From Leucobacter chromiireducens subsp. chromiireducens (GTDB taxonomy: Bacteria; Actinomycetota; Actinomycetes; Actinomycetales; Microbacteriaceae), in NCBI RefSeq assembly GCF_016758255.1, contig NZ_QYAD01000002.1, positions 496,001 through 560,000 on the forward strand: DNA of 64,000 nucleotides, read 5' to 3'. Position numbers and translations under genes: made by a program. The first letter of the stretch is position 1, and every line of letters starts with the position of its first letter. This document shows, in pieces, positions 7,577 to 16,174 of this stretch. Under the pieces are notes generated by a model. The model had not been told where the DNA came from, did no database searches, and saw nothing but the letters and a program-made list of their open reading frames with translations.

Positions 7577-9336
7577 GAGTTGACCTCCGCATCTCCCATG
7601 TACGCCGCGATGACGGCGGGGGTATCGAGTACTTCGGCGGTGGGGCCCTGAGCGAGCACCTTGCCAAAATCGAGGACGGTGAGCTCGCCGCACACCGTGC
7701 GCACGAGATCGAGATCGTGCTCGATCAACACAATCGCGGTATCGAAGCGTGATGGAATCCGTGTGAGTCGGTGACCAAATTGCACATGCTCCTCGTGCGA
7801 GAGCCCGGCGGCCGGCTCGTCGAGGATGAGCAGGCGAGGGCCTGCGAGTACTGCAGCGGCAACTTCGATGAGGCGGCGCGTTCCCACATCCACGACGGTC
7901 AGCGGGGTTTCCGGCGGCGGACAGCCCAGGAACGCGAGCGCATCGGCGAGCTCATCGTGATCGAGACGACGGCGCGCCACAAAGCGCACGTAGGCCTCGA
8001 CGGTGAGCTGCGGCGGTACCCGATCTTGCTGGAACGTGCGCCGCAGGCCGCGCCGTGCGCGCTGCACGGGGGAGAGCGTGCTGATGTCCGCGCCGTCCAG
8101 CAGCGTGCGGCCGGTGTGCTGCGGAAGGAACCCGCTCACCGCGTCGACGAAGGTGGACTTGCCCGCACCGTTGGGGCCGATGAGGCCCATGATGCTGCGC
8201 GGTCGCACCGCAAGCGTCACGTGGTCGAGTGCCGTGAGCGCGCCGAACTGAACGGTGAGCTCGGAGACCTCAAGGACGGGGGGAGCGTCGGCCGGGACAG
8301 GGTCGGCGGCCTCGGGCACAGCGAACACGTCGAGCACGCTCGTTGCCACCTCCGGGGGTGCTGCTGCCGCGGCTGCGGCAGCGCGCCGAGTTGCCCGCCT
8401 GCGGAGCACGCTGCGGATGCCCTCGCCGAGGTTCGACCCGCTCGTGAGCGCTTGAATGCCCAGCAGACCGAAGACGACGAACCCCCAGTCTTGTGGCACC
8501 CCCCACTTCTTGAGGAGCTCGGGAACGACGACCCAGAGGATGCCACCGAAGATCGCCATGTCAATGAGATACGCGCCGCTCATCACCGCGAGGATGTAGA
8601 GCGCGAGCGACTGCAGCGGCGCGAAGCTCGAGGCGAAGGGGAGCTGCACTTGCCCGGCGAGGAGCCCGCCCGAGATTCCGCCGAGCGCCGCGCTCACCGC
8701 GAACGCCGAGAGCTTTGCGGCAGACACACTTTGCCCCACCGCGGCGGTGCCGCGCTCGGAGAATGCGACCGCCTTCCACCCGCTCCCCATGCGGCTGCCC
8801 TGCAGCCACGAGACGATCAGGGCGCACAGGATCATCACGATCGCCGCGAAGAAGAAGTACTCGCGGTCGCTGGAGAAGGCGCCCGGGCGCGTCACGGCAA
8901 TGCCGTCAACCGAGCCGGGGAACTGAATCTGTACAAGCATCACATCGAAAGCTGCAGCGAAGCCAAGGGTGACCACTGCGAGGTTCACCCCGCGCAGACG
9001 GAGCGCGGGGAGCCCGATGAGCACACCCGCGAGGCCGCCGGCGAGGCCGCCGAGGAGGAGCCAGACGATGAAGCCGCCCGGCGCCTCGTTCGTGCTGAGC
9101 CAGGCCACCACCCACGCACCGATCGCGGCAAACGTGAGCTGAGACAGCGCAATGATCCCGGCTGAGCCGGTGACCACGCCGAGTCCGAGCACGGCGATGA
9201 TCGCGGTCAGCGCGCTGATGCCGAGGAAGACGTAATAGCCAGACAAGCCGACGCTGAGCGCCCAGGCGAGGGCGACCCCCGCGACGGCGATAGCGATGGG
9301 CAGGACTGTGCGAAGACGGCGATTAGCGAGCAGCAT
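7573..9336 (-). CDS. livMG: Fused LivM permease and LivG ATPase
   Basis: 587 residues from the ATG at 9334-9336 with GGAGG upstream; it overlaps the end of livH by 14 bases. Residues 1 to about 330 are a LivM permease with repeated hydrophobic segments (for example the GLGVVTGSAGIIALSQ region). An Ala-rich linker follows, then a LivG-type ATPase from about 355. Walker A is GPNGAGKS at 387-394, Walker B is LLILDEPAAGLS, and IEHDLDLVRTV is the His-switch region. The ABC signature is degenerate: DVGTRR at 483-488 stands where LSxGQ is expected. LivMG fusions occur in actinobacteria. Substrate is unknown; such importers also carry amides, urea and aromatic compounds. Confidence 0.93.
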   Translation of the reverse strand: MLLANRRLRTVLPIAIAVAGVALAWALSVGLSGYYVFLGISALTAIIAVLGLGVVTGSAGIIALSQLTFAAIGAWVVAWLSTNEAPGGFIVWLLLGGLAGGLAGVLIGLPALRLRGVNLAVVTLGFAAAFDVMLVQIQFPGSVDGIAVTRPGAFSSDREYFFFAAIVMILCALIVSWLQGSRMGSGWKAVAFSERGTAAVGQSVSAAKLSAFAVSAALGGISGGLLAGQVQLPFASSFAPLQSLALYILAVMSGAYLIDMAIFGGILWVVVPELLKKWGVPQDWGFVVFGLLGIQALTSGSNLGEGIRSVLRRRATRRAAAAAAAAPPEVATSVLDVFAVPEAADPVPADAPPVLEVSELTVQFGALTALDHVTLAVRPRSIMGLIGPNGAGKSTFVDAVSGFLPQHTGRTLLDGADISTLSPVQRARRGLRRTFQQDRVPPQLTVEAYVRFVARRRLDHDELADALAFLGCPPPETPLTVVDVGTRRLIEVAAAVLAGPRLLILDEPAAGLSHEEHVQFGHRLTRIPSRFDTAIVLIEHDLDLVRTVCGELTVLDFGKVLAQGPTAEVLDTPAVIAAYMGDAEVNS

Positions 9337-10198
9337 CCCACACCTCCTTCCGCTGCGACCAGAGCAGCAACACGACAATGAAGAGGAACGGGATGAAGTT
9401 GCGGACGAAGGAGACCGCTGGGATCTGCGCGACGACTCCCGAGATCACCCCGAGCAGTAGTCCGCCAACCACCGCGAGGTCGAGACGTCGGAAGCCGCCG
9501 AGCAGCGCCGCAGCAGAAGCCGGGATGATGAGCATCGACAGGCTGATCGCATCGTTTGACTGCGAGGGGGCGATCACCATCACAGTGATCGCCGAGATTG
9601 CGCCGGTGACCGCCCAGACGCCTATCGACAGCGGCTTGGCCGCGATCCCGATCAGCTCAGCGGTCGTGGGGCGCTCGGAGAGCGCGCGCAGCTGCGTGCC
9701 CACGGTCGTGCGCCGGAGCAAGATCGCGCAGCCCGCAGCGACGACCACCGCGAGGAGCACCATGACGACGGTGACCCAGCTCACCACCACGCCCGCAATA
9801 GTGAATGCGGGCCCCTGGAGAATCGGCGCGAACGGCTGCGGCTTGTTGCCGAACAGGATGAACGACAGCGAGATGAGCATGAGGAGTGGGGCGACAGTCA
9901 TCGCGGATCGGAGCGTCACGGATGCCTCCGAGAGCCACGTCGCGGCGATCCAGCCAATCGCGCCGTTGAGCGCGGCGCCGATGACGACGCCCAGGATCGT
10001 GGCCGCCCACACGGGAAGCCCGAGCGAGCTCGCGCACCACACGGCCGCGAACGCCGCGAACATGCCCGTGGCGGCCTGCGCGAAGTTCACGACTCGGACG
10101 AGGCGGCTCATGAGCGTGAGTGTGACCGCGAGGACCGCGTAGAGACCGCCGGAGGCAAGGCCCGCGAGGGCGCCCTGCAGAAGCGCGCCACCGTTCAT
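9323..10198 (-). CDS. livH: Branched-chain-amino-acid-type ABC transporter permease, LivH type
   Basis: 291 residues from the ATG at 10196-10198 (GGAG 7 bases upstream). It begins with GGALLQGALAGLASGGLYAV and VVNFAQAATGMFAA, the conserved LivH start, and continues with about eight hydrophobic segments. It forms the membrane channel with the LivM half of the next gene. A 162-base gap containing a strong hairpin separates it from the binding-protein gene upstream, so it is probably expressed at a lower level from the same transcript. Confidence 0.92.
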   Translation of the reverse strand: MNGGALLQGALAGLASGGLYAVLAVTLTLMSRLVRVVNFAQAATGMFAAFAAVWCASSLGLPVWAATILGVVIGAALNGAIGWIAATWLSEASVTLRSAMTVAPLLMLISLSFILFGNKPQPFAPILQGPAFTIAGVVVSWVTVVMVLLAVVVAAGCAILLRRTTVGTQLRALSERPTTAELIGIAAKPLSIGVWAVTGAISAITVMVIAPSQSNDAISLSMLIIPASAAALLGGFRRLDLAVVGGLLLGVISGVVAQIPAVSFVRNFIPFLFIVVLLLWSQRKEVWDAAR

Positions 10199-10274
10199 GC
10201 GGAGGCTCCGCGGCGCTGCGAGAAAGGGGACAAAAAGCGCATGAGACTCCTCTGCGTGGAAGACGATGGGTGTG

Positions 10275-10306
10275 GCGCCCGGCGCGGCAACTGCCGCGCC
10301 GGGCGC
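10275..10306 (-). terminator. Attenuator hairpin between binding-protein and permease genes
   Basis: GCGCCCGGCGCGGC at 10275-10288 pairs perfectly with 10293-10306 around AACT. It lies between the stop of the binding-protein gene and the start of livH, inside the operon. Such hairpins usually stabilise the upstream message and reduce read-through, giving more binding protein than permease. Confidence 0.75.
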
Positions 10307-10360
10307 TGCGGGGAGTGAGTTCGCGGGCACCTCACCCGAGGAGAACTCGCTCGCGGGGAG

Positions 10361-11545
10361 TTAGCTGGCGGGGAGCAGCCAGTCTTCCGCGGCCTTCTCC
10401 CAGGCCTTCGTGCCCGACTTCAGGACGACCGGCCAGCCGCCGGGGGTGTAGTCCTGCGCGGCGATCTTGTCGAACTGGTACGGGAACGCCACCATCGGGC
10501 TCTCGATCGGGGCCATGTCATGGAGGGCCTTCGAAACGGACTCGCGCGTGTAGTCGCCGTCCATGCCCGTGAGCACCTCAACGAAGTTCATCGCTGCGAG
10601 GTAGCCCCCCTGGCTGAACGAAGTGAGCGCGATGTCGTTCTCCTCCATCAGCGACTTCCAGTCGGCGTTGATCTCGTTGTCATCGGTGAACGGGTAGAAC
10701 TCGGCGGGAACGTGGACGCCCGCGCCCGTCCAATCGAGCGCGGAGGCGAAGTTCTCGCTGTACACGGCGGTGAGCAGCAGGAAGGAGACGTCGTCCCACC
10801 CCTGCGACTGAGCAGCCTTGACCTGGCCGATGCCGTCGGGCTCAATCGAGTTCACCGCAATGGCCTTGCAGCCCGCGTTTTTCGCCTTCACGATGTAGGG
10901 CGTGTAGTCCGAGCCACCGTAGGGCAGGCTGTCGTCGACAAGCAGCGGCTTCTTGCCCGTGATCTCGGTCCACTTCTCAACGCCGGCCAGGTACGCGGGC
11001 TTCGTGGATCCCGCAATCTCGAGCAGCACGCAGATGTCGTCGAGCCCGAGGTTCTCGGAACCATTGAGCAGGGTGAGGGTCATGTCGTTGAACGGGCCCA
11101 GATTCACCGGGGCGATGTTCGGGGAGTTGAAGCAGCCCGTGTCCACGCCAATGCCGGGCATCGAGAGCACGCTCTCCTGCGTGTAGTAATCCTGGTTGAT
11201 CTCGCACTCGATGAGCGAGGCGCCGCCCACGAGAGCGACGACCTCGTCGCTGCCGACAAGCTCGCGCGCTGCGGCCGTCGCCGACGCGGGGTCCCCCTTG
11301 TCGTCGACGGTCTTGTACTCGATCTGGTGGCCGTTCACACCGCCGTCGGCGTTGACGCGATCAAACACGGCCTGCGCAGCAGCGCTCGCTTCGGGGAAGG
11401 TGGCTGCGCCGCTCAGGGTATTGACGGAGCCAATCTTGATGGGGGCGCCGTCGCCGCCACCGGTTCCGCCGCTGCCGGCGCAGCCGCTGAGGGCCAGGGC
11501 GGCGACCGCGGTGAGTGCCGCGGCGCCGAGAATGCGTGATTTCAT
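10361..11545 (-). CDS. Substrate-binding lipoprotein of the Liv-type importer
   Basis: 394 residues from the ATG at 11543-11545 (AAAGGA upstream). The signal peptide ends with the lipobox LSGC, giving lipidated Cys22, followed by a Gly/Ser linker. IKIGSVNTLSGAATFPEASAAAQAVFDRVNADGGVNGH is the start of a Peripla_BP_6 fold and is described here only in outline. The protein captures the solute outside the membrane for LivH and LivMG. It follows the moaF-like gene by 49 bases, so both probably share a promoter near 12590. The ligand cannot be read from sequence. Confidence 0.93.
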   Translation of the reverse strand: MKSRILGAAALTAVAALALSGCAGSGGTGGGDGAPIKIGSVNTLSGAATFPEASAAAQAVFDRVNADGGVNGHQIEYKTVDDKGDPASATAAARELVGSDEVVALVGGASLIECEINQDYYTQESVLSMPGIGVDTGCFNSPNIAPVNLGPFNDMTLTLLNGSENLGLDDICVLLEIAGSTKPAYLAGVEKWTEITGKKPLLVDDSLPYGGSDYTPYIVKAKNAGCKAIAVNSIEPDGIGQVKAAQSQGWDDVSFLLLTAVYSENFASALDWTGAGVHVPAEFYPFTDDNEINADWKSLMEENDIALTSFSQGGYLAAMNFVEVLTGMDGDYTRESVSKALHDMAPIESPMVAFPYQFDKIAAQDYTPGGWPVVLKSGTKAWEKAAEDWLLPAS

Positions 11546-11594
11546 GAGGGGTCCTTTCGAAAGGGAACGAAATGTTTGGGAGGGGCGTGCCGAG

Positions 11595-12422
11595 CTACAC
11601 CGGCTGAACGTCGGGGTAGTCGACCGAGCCGATCGGATAGATGTAGCCGCCCGCACGAGAGTGCTCGGCTTCTCCTGCGCCGTTGATGCCCAGGAACGCG
11701 CCCGTGGTGCGGAGCGCATAGCCGAGATCGTGCAGCCACACACTCGCCACTGCGATGCGGAATTCGCGGAAGCAGAACAGGTAGAGCCCGTCCTCGAACT
11801 TCCACACCGTCGACATGTCCATGTCACAGTGGCCGCGCTGCACGCCCTGCACGCACTGCCAGGCGTACCGCTCGCTCGAGATGTAGACGTGCTCGTAGAG
11901 GTGGAAGGGGCTGTAGCGGTAGAGGTTGCGCTTGCCGATCAGATCGCGTGACGGGCCGGGAATCTCACCGCTGGGCACGCCGCCGCCCGTCACGGCCGAC
12001 CAGAACGTCTGCGAGACGCGCGGCTCATCCCCATCGACGCCCACGCTGTCCGCCGGTCCGATCTCAGAGCGTGTGACGAGCGCGCGGTGCGAGGTGTCGG
12101 AGTACACGATCGTGAGGGCCTCGTGCTCACGGGAGCTGAGCGGGAGGTGCACGAACACGACGTCGTCGCGCACACGCACCGCCTCGTACGGGTCGTGATG
12201 TTCGGAAGCGGTCGCAAGCGCTCCGGTGCCGCTCCACGCCACCTCGTCCGCGCCGAATTCGAAGGCAAGCTCGCTGCCGTCCTCCAAGGTGAGCGTGAGC
12301 GCCACACCCGCGAGCGAGGTGTCGGGCAGACGGAACGTGTCAATCCCCGCGGCGAACTCGTCGTAGCTGCGCCACTCGCTCGGATCGGCCGCGGTGAGGT
12401 CGTCGCTGCGTGTCTGGGTCAT
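11595..12422 (-). CDS. moaF: MoaF-family protein
   Basis: 275 residues from the ATG at 12420-12422 (AAAGGAG 8 bases upstream). The C-terminal half contains LIGKRNLYRYSPFHLYEHVY, then HCDMDMSTVWKFEDGLYLF and ALRTTGAFLGI, the conserved core of the two-domain MoaF family. The name is from the monoamine (moa) regulon of Klebsiella and the later label of molybdenum cofactor protein is probably misleading. From memory, relatives have been tied to breakdown of beta-hydroxylated phenylethylamines; I cannot verify this here. Its place at the head of the importer operon suggests it acts on the imported compound. Confidence 0.8.
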   Translation of the reverse strand: MTQTRSDDLTAADPSEWRSYDEFAAGIDTFRLPDTSLAGVALTLTLEDGSELAFEFGADEVAWSGTGALATASEHHDPYEAVRVRDDVVFVHLPLSSREHEALTIVYSDTSHRALVTRSEIGPADSVGVDGDEPRVSQTFWSAVTGGGVPSGEIPGPSRDLIGKRNLYRYSPFHLYEHVYISSERYAWQCVQGVQRGHCDMDMSTVWKFEDGLYLFCFREFRIAVASVWLHDLGYALRTTGAFLGINGAGEAEHSRAGGYIYPIGSVDYPDVQPV

Positions 12423-12589
12423 CGGGTCCACTCCTTTGTGTCGCACGAAACTGCAGACAGCGGTGGCCCAGCCCATCCTCGAGCCTGCCGGGCAACGCTG
12501 CCCGTCCTTCGCTCAGAACTGTACGCAGCGTATAGATTTCCCGCACCACATCGAGGGCGGCCTTGCCGTCAGAATCAATGCCCGTGCTC

Positions 12590-12605
12590 TGCGAGTCAAC
12601 TCGCA
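12590..12605 (-). promoter_or_regulatory. Palindromic operator overlapping a -35 box upstream of moaF
   Basis: TGCGAGT at 12590-12596 and ACTCGCA at 12599-12605 form a perfect 7+2+7 inverted repeat. On the minus strand its centre contains TTGACT, a good -35, followed 17 bases later by GATTCT as a poor -10. A regulator bound here would block the moaF/importer promoter. A short hairpin (CGGGCA arm at 12489-12494, partner at 12499-12504) lies downstream in the leader. Confidence 0.5.
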
Positions 12606-12675
12606 TCACGGAATGATTGCGGCCACGCCAGAAAGCGCCCGGCGCTCCGAAGGTGGTGCGGGAGCGTGCGCCGGC

Positions 12676-13638
12676 CTAGCTGAGGCGCAGCTCGCTCGGG
12701 GAGACGCCGTACGCGGACTTGAACACGCGGCTGAAGTGCGCGGCGTCCGCGAAGCCCCACCGGCTCGCGATCGCGGCAACGGTGCGGTCTGCGAGCACGG
12801 GGTCGAGCAGGTCGGTGCGGCAGCGCTCCAGTCGGCGCTCGCGGATCCACGTCGAAACAGTTGTTTCGGCCTGCCGGAACAACGCGTGCAGGTGCCGCGT
12901 CGAAATATAGTGCGCCGCAGCAATCGTGCCGGGGGAGAGCTCCGGCGAAGCAAGGTGAAGCTCGATGTATGTTGTGATTTTCTGGAGCAGCATCTGGTGG
13001 GGATCACGCTGGGCAGGATCCGCATCGAGAATGCTCGAGAACAGCGTGCCCATCAGATCGAGGCTGGTGTGCGCAAGCTTGGTGCGCACCCGGTCGTCGA
13101 GCGGGGTGAGCTGCGCGGGGAACTGCGCGAGGAAGGCGGAGACCACCGAGGCGAGGCCCTGGTGCGCCTGACTCAGCGACACCGCGGTGAGCTGTTCTGT
13201 GAAGGGGATGGGCAGTTCCAGCCGATCCTTCGGGAACATCATGATGAGGTTGCGGAAATCCTCACCAAAGAGGAGTGAGTAGGGGCGCGAGGTGTCGTAC
13301 ACCGAGAGGTCGCCCGCCCGCATAATGACCTCGCGGCCATCCTGCACGAGGATGCTGGAGCCCGCGAGCAGCAAACTCACCTTGTAGTAGCCACTGCCAC
13401 CATCCGCGATGTTCTCGGGGGTGCGCTCAACGAGGTGCGGGCGCGCGGCGATCTCCGTGAACACGACGTCGTCGGCCTGCGCTGAAGCGGAGCGAGCTGC
13501 GAAGGGTTCGTCGCGCTCGGTGGTGATCTTGAGTGGCACAAAGGCCGAGCTGACGAGCGTGCGGAAGTCTGCAAGCCCGTCAACGTGTGTGGGGCGCTGT
13601 CCCGGATCGGACGCGCGCTGCGGCTGGGCCGTCTGCAT
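12676..13638 (-). CDS. AraC-family transcriptional regulator
   Basis: 320 residues. The N-terminal part has an AraC-binding-domain-like cupin pattern (RPHLVERTPENI, VSLLLAGSSILVQDGREVIMRAGDLSVYDTSRPY), the style of the NtcF/FeaR group. The C-terminal two helix-turn-helix unit contains STRHLHALFRQAETTVSTWI and VAAIASRWGFADAAHFSRVF, ending GVSPSELRLS. FeaR-type relatives activate aromatic-amine catabolism. The gene sits between the moaF/importer operon and the PLP enzyme, all on the same strand, so it is the natural candidate activator of both (inference). Confidence 0.92.
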   Translation of the reverse strand: MQTAQPQRASDPGQRPTHVDGLADFRTLVSSAFVPLKITTERDEPFAARSASAQADDVVFTEIAARPHLVERTPENIADGGSGYYKVSLLLAGSSILVQDGREVIMRAGDLSVYDTSRPYSLLFGEDFRNLIMMFPKDRLELPIPFTEQLTAVSLSQAHQGLASVVSAFLAQFPAQLTPLDDRVRTKLAHTSLDLMGTLFSSILDADPAQRDPHQMLLQKITTYIELHLASPELSPGTIAAAHYISTRHLHALFRQAETTVSTWIRERRLERCRTDLLDPVLADRTVAAIASRWGFADAAHFSRVFKSAYGVSPSELRLS

Positions 13639-13728
13639 GCCTCATCACCTCACTGCGTCGCTGCGGTGGCGTGTGTGTAGGGCCCACATCTGGAGCCGCG
13701 CTGCCACCCTGTGCCCAGAGACTACACC

Positions 13729-15009
13729 CTAGAGCGTCGAACTTGCCTCGTCGAGTGCCTCGCCCAGTGCGCCGAGGAGTGCGGGAAGTTCGGCGTGGCC
13801 GAACGCGAGCGGCGGGCGAACCTTCAGCACGCTCTCGTGGCGCCCGATGCGCGAAATGAGCACGCCCCGGCGCTTCACGCCCTCGACCACCTGCTTCGCG
13901 AGCTCGGGCGCGGGGTGGCCGTCGAGCGCAAACTCGAGCCCGAGGAACATGCCGACGCCCTTCGCCGCGCTCACGAAGTCGTGGCGCGTCGCGAGCGAGT
14001 CGAACGCACTCCGGGCCTCCGTGCCGAGGCGCTCGGCGCGGGCCATCAGCTGTTCCGCAGCCATCTCGTCGAGCACAGCCTGGCCCACGGCGGCCGACAC
14101 CGGGTTTCCCGCGAACGTGTTGAAGAACTCGTTCCGCGAACCGAACTCGTCGAGCACGCGCTCGCTGGTCACGACGGCGGACATGGGGTGGCCGTTGCCC
14201 ATCGGCTTTCCCAGGGTCACCAGATCGGGATCCATGCCAGCCCATGCGTGCCCCCACATGTGGCTGCCCGTGCGGCCGAAACCGCTCTGCACTTCGTCCG
14301 CGATCACGAGTCCGCCGGCGTGGCGCACGCGGTCAACGAGGCCCGCGACGTAGCCCTCCGGCACACGCGCCATGCCCTCGGTCGAGAAGAGTGGGTCGAA
14401 CAGGCTCGCGGCAAGGCCGAAGCCCGCCTCCTGGAGTTCGGCGATCGCGTCGTCGACGTCCTGCAGCGCGGCGGCGAGTACGAGTTCCGCGGGGCGCGGG
14501 TCGGAGTCGAGGTCGGGTACGCGGATCGCGCGCACGTGCGGGGCGAGTGGTTCGCGGGTGCGGAGGCCGGTGGTCAGCTGAGCGAGGGTAATCGTTGTGC
14601 CGTGATAGCTATAGTCGGAGACCAGCATGCCGGTCGCACCAGTGAGCTGGCGCGCAATGCGGATGGCGAGCTCGTTCGCCTCCGATCCCGAGTTGCCGTA
14701 GAGCACCCGGTCGAGGCCCGGGGCGAAGGTGGCGAGGAGCTGTTCCGAGTAGTCGAGCACGCGCTCATTGAGGTAGCGCGTGTGGATGTTGAGGCACGCC
14801 GCTTGCTCGGTGAGCGCCTGCACCACGCGGGGGTTCGCGTGGCCAACATGCGGCACGTTGTTGTATCCGTCGAGAAAGCGCGCGCCTGATGCCTCAGTGA
14901 GCCAGACTCCCTGGCCGGACACGAAGTGGAGGGGCTCGTCGTAAAAGAGCGGTGAGTACGGGCCGATGGTGCGGGCGCGGCGGGCGATGAGTGCGTCGTT
15001 CGTGGTCAT
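13729..15009 (-). CDS. Class III PLP enzyme, ethanolamine-phosphate phospho-lyase-like
   Basis: 426 residues from the ATG at 15007-15009, which overlaps the stop of the kinase gene as ATGA. PLP-binding Lys268 lies in TLGKPMGNG, preceded by IADEVQSGFGRTG. The N-terminal SPLFYDEPLHFVSGQG and DGYNNVPHVGHANPRV match the ETNPPL/PHYKPL group, which removes phosphate and ammonia from phosphorylated amino alcohols, rather than ordinary omega-transaminases. Being coupled to a kinase gene fits that chemistry: the kinase would make the O-phosphate and this enzyme would eliminate it to an aldehyde. The exact substrate is unknown; a normal aminotransferase activity is not excluded. Confidence 0.85.
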   Translation of the reverse strand: MTTNDALIARRARTIGPYSPLFYDEPLHFVSGQGVWLTEASGARFLDGYNNVPHVGHANPRVVQALTEQAACLNIHTRYLNERVLDYSEQLLATFAPGLDRVLYGNSGSEANELAIRIARQLTGATGMLVSDYSYHGTTITLAQLTTGLRTREPLAPHVRAIRVPDLDSDPRPAELVLAAALQDVDDAIAELQEAGFGLAASLFDPLFSTEGMARVPEGYVAGLVDRVRHAGGLVIADEVQSGFGRTGSHMWGHAWAGMDPDLVTLGKPMGNGHPMSAVVTSERVLDEFGSRNEFFNTFAGNPVSAAVGQAVLDEMAAEQLMARAERLGTEARSAFDSLATRHDFVSAAKGVGMFLGLEFALDGHPAPELAKQVVEGVKRRGVLISRIGRHESVLKVRPPLAFGHAELPALLGALGEALDEASSTL

Positions 15010-16067
15010 GGCTTCTCCGTGGCGGGTGGTGCGTCGTGTTTCAGGGGCGAGGTGGTGCGGGGAGCGGTGTCCGCGAGAAGCTCCCGTGCGAGGCGGACCA
15101 CGTGGGGGAGTACCTCGGTCGCATGCCACTCGGCGGTTGGTTCCCCGCGCCGATCGGCTGCCCAGCCGAGGTAGGTGAGTCCGCGGGCCAGGAGCATCGC
15201 GGGGAAGGCCGCGTGATCGGCCTTGTCGAGTGGGCGCACGGACTCGTAGCCTGCGAAGAGCTCCGCGCGGTACTCGGTCGCCCGCGGGTGTGGGGTGAAG
15301 AAATAGATCGCTGTGGCGAGGTCGAAGAGGTGCCACCCTGCCGCGAAGTCGTCGAAGTCGATGAGCACGAGCCCTGCCGGTGTGCGCAGCACGTTTTCTG
15401 GTGTGAGGTCGGCGTGGATCGGACCAAAGCGGTGCTGTGGCGTGCCGTAGGCGGTGAGTACCTCGCGAATACGGACGATCGCGCGGCGCACCGTGTCGAG
15501 ATCGTCGCCGTCGAGCTCAGCGAGTCGAAGCGGGTCGCCCCACGCGGGGTCGTCGCCGACCAGGCCCTCGATGTCCCAGTCGTCGCGCGGCACCGCCATC
15601 GTGTAGCCCGAGCGGACGCTCGCGGCGTGGACTTCGGCGGTCAGGCGACCGAGCTCCCGAAAGTCCTCCGGGGAGAGTTCCGCGGTTCCCGCGACGGCGG
15701 TGCGCTCGTCGCCAAAGTTGCCCGAGTTCTGGATGCGCAGCTGGAGATCCACCTGGTGCGGGCCCGCGGGGTGATCGTCGCCGACCACGCAGAACCCCAG
15801 ACCGTCGCGGGCTGGGATGAAGTGCGGCACGGCGACGCCCTCAGTGGACAGCGCGCGCACGAAGTCGAGCTCGCACGCGAGCTCCGCGTCCGAGTGGTAC
15901 CCGCGGCGGTGCACCCGCAAGACGTACTCGCGACCTCCCGAGCTGAGCGCGAAAACAACGTTTTCCCGCTGTTTCAGCAGGGTGAGTGGGATGTCTGTGG
16001 GCAGCTCGTACAGGGGCAAGGCGGCGCGGGCCAGTTCGATCGCGACGGCGCGCTCGTGGTCGCTCAT
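15006..16067 (-). CDS. APH-fold small-molecule kinase
   Basis: 353 residues. QRENVVFAL and EYVLRVHRRGY form the N-lobe nucleotide site, IHADLTPENVL (His218, Asp220) is the catalytic loop and LIDFDDFAAGWHLFDLATA carries the metal-binding Asp. The arrangement is that of homoserine, choline and hydroxylysine kinases and SrkA rather than a resistance enzyme. First gene of a two-gene operon with the phospho-lyase-like enzyme through an ATGA overlap. It probably phosphorylates the hydroxyl of an amino alcohol (inference from context). A palindrome at 16108 lies 41 bases upstream of its start. Confidence 0.88.
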   Translation of the reverse strand: MSDHERAVAIELARAALPLYELPTDIPLTLLKQRENVVFALSSGGREYVLRVHRRGYHSDAELACELDFVRALSTEGVAVPHFIPARDGLGFCVVGDDHPAGPHQVDLQLRIQNSGNFGDERTAVAGTAELSPEDFRELGRLTAEVHAASVRSGYTMAVPRDDWDIEGLVGDDPAWGDPLRLAELDGDDLDTVRRAIVRIREVLTAYGTPQHRFGPIHADLTPENVLRTPAGLVLIDFDDFAAGWHLFDLATAIYFFTPHPRATEYRAELFAGYESVRPLDKADHAAFPAMLLARGLTYLGWAADRRGEPTAEWHATEVLPHVVRLARELLADTAPRTTSPLKHDAPPATEKP

Positions 16068-16107
16068 GGGGCTCCTTTGTGCAGGGGAGTCGGCGGCATC
16101 GCCAAAT

Positions 16108-16124
16108 CTATACTCAGAGTATAG
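16108..16124. promoter_or_regulatory. 17-base palindromic operator between kinase and TetR genes
   Basis: CTATACTC at 16108-16115 and GAGTATAG at 16117-16124 are perfect inverted arms around A16116. The site is AT-rich in a GC-rich setting and lies in the 107-base divergent region. It is the likely binding site of the adjacent TetR protein and would cover a TATACT -10 reading either way. Confidence 0.7.
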
Positions 16125-16162
16125 AAAATGGATTCCAGGTACACAAGGCTCGAGTTCGGCTC

Positions 16163-16168
16163 TAGACT
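16163..16168 (+). promoter_or_regulatory. Candidate -10 box, leaderless TetR gene
   Basis: TAGACT ends 6 bases before the GTG at 16175, the distance expected if transcription starts at the first base of the start codon. No ribosome site is visible before that GTG, which supports leaderless translation. Confidence 0.5.
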
Positions 16169-16174
16169 GAGCGT

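Noticed and set aside
7771-9165. Plus-strand open frame opposite LivMG
   Set aside because: Charged low-complexity product typical of the antisense of a membrane protein.
11595-12422. Molybdenum cofactor biosynthesis role for the MoaF protein
   Set aside because: No other molybdopterin gene is nearby, and the gene is embedded in an importer and amine-type cluster.
15006-16067. Aminoglycoside resistance gene
   Set aside because: The APH fold is shared by many metabolic kinases, and coupling to a phospho-lyase-like enzyme points to metabolism rather than resistance.
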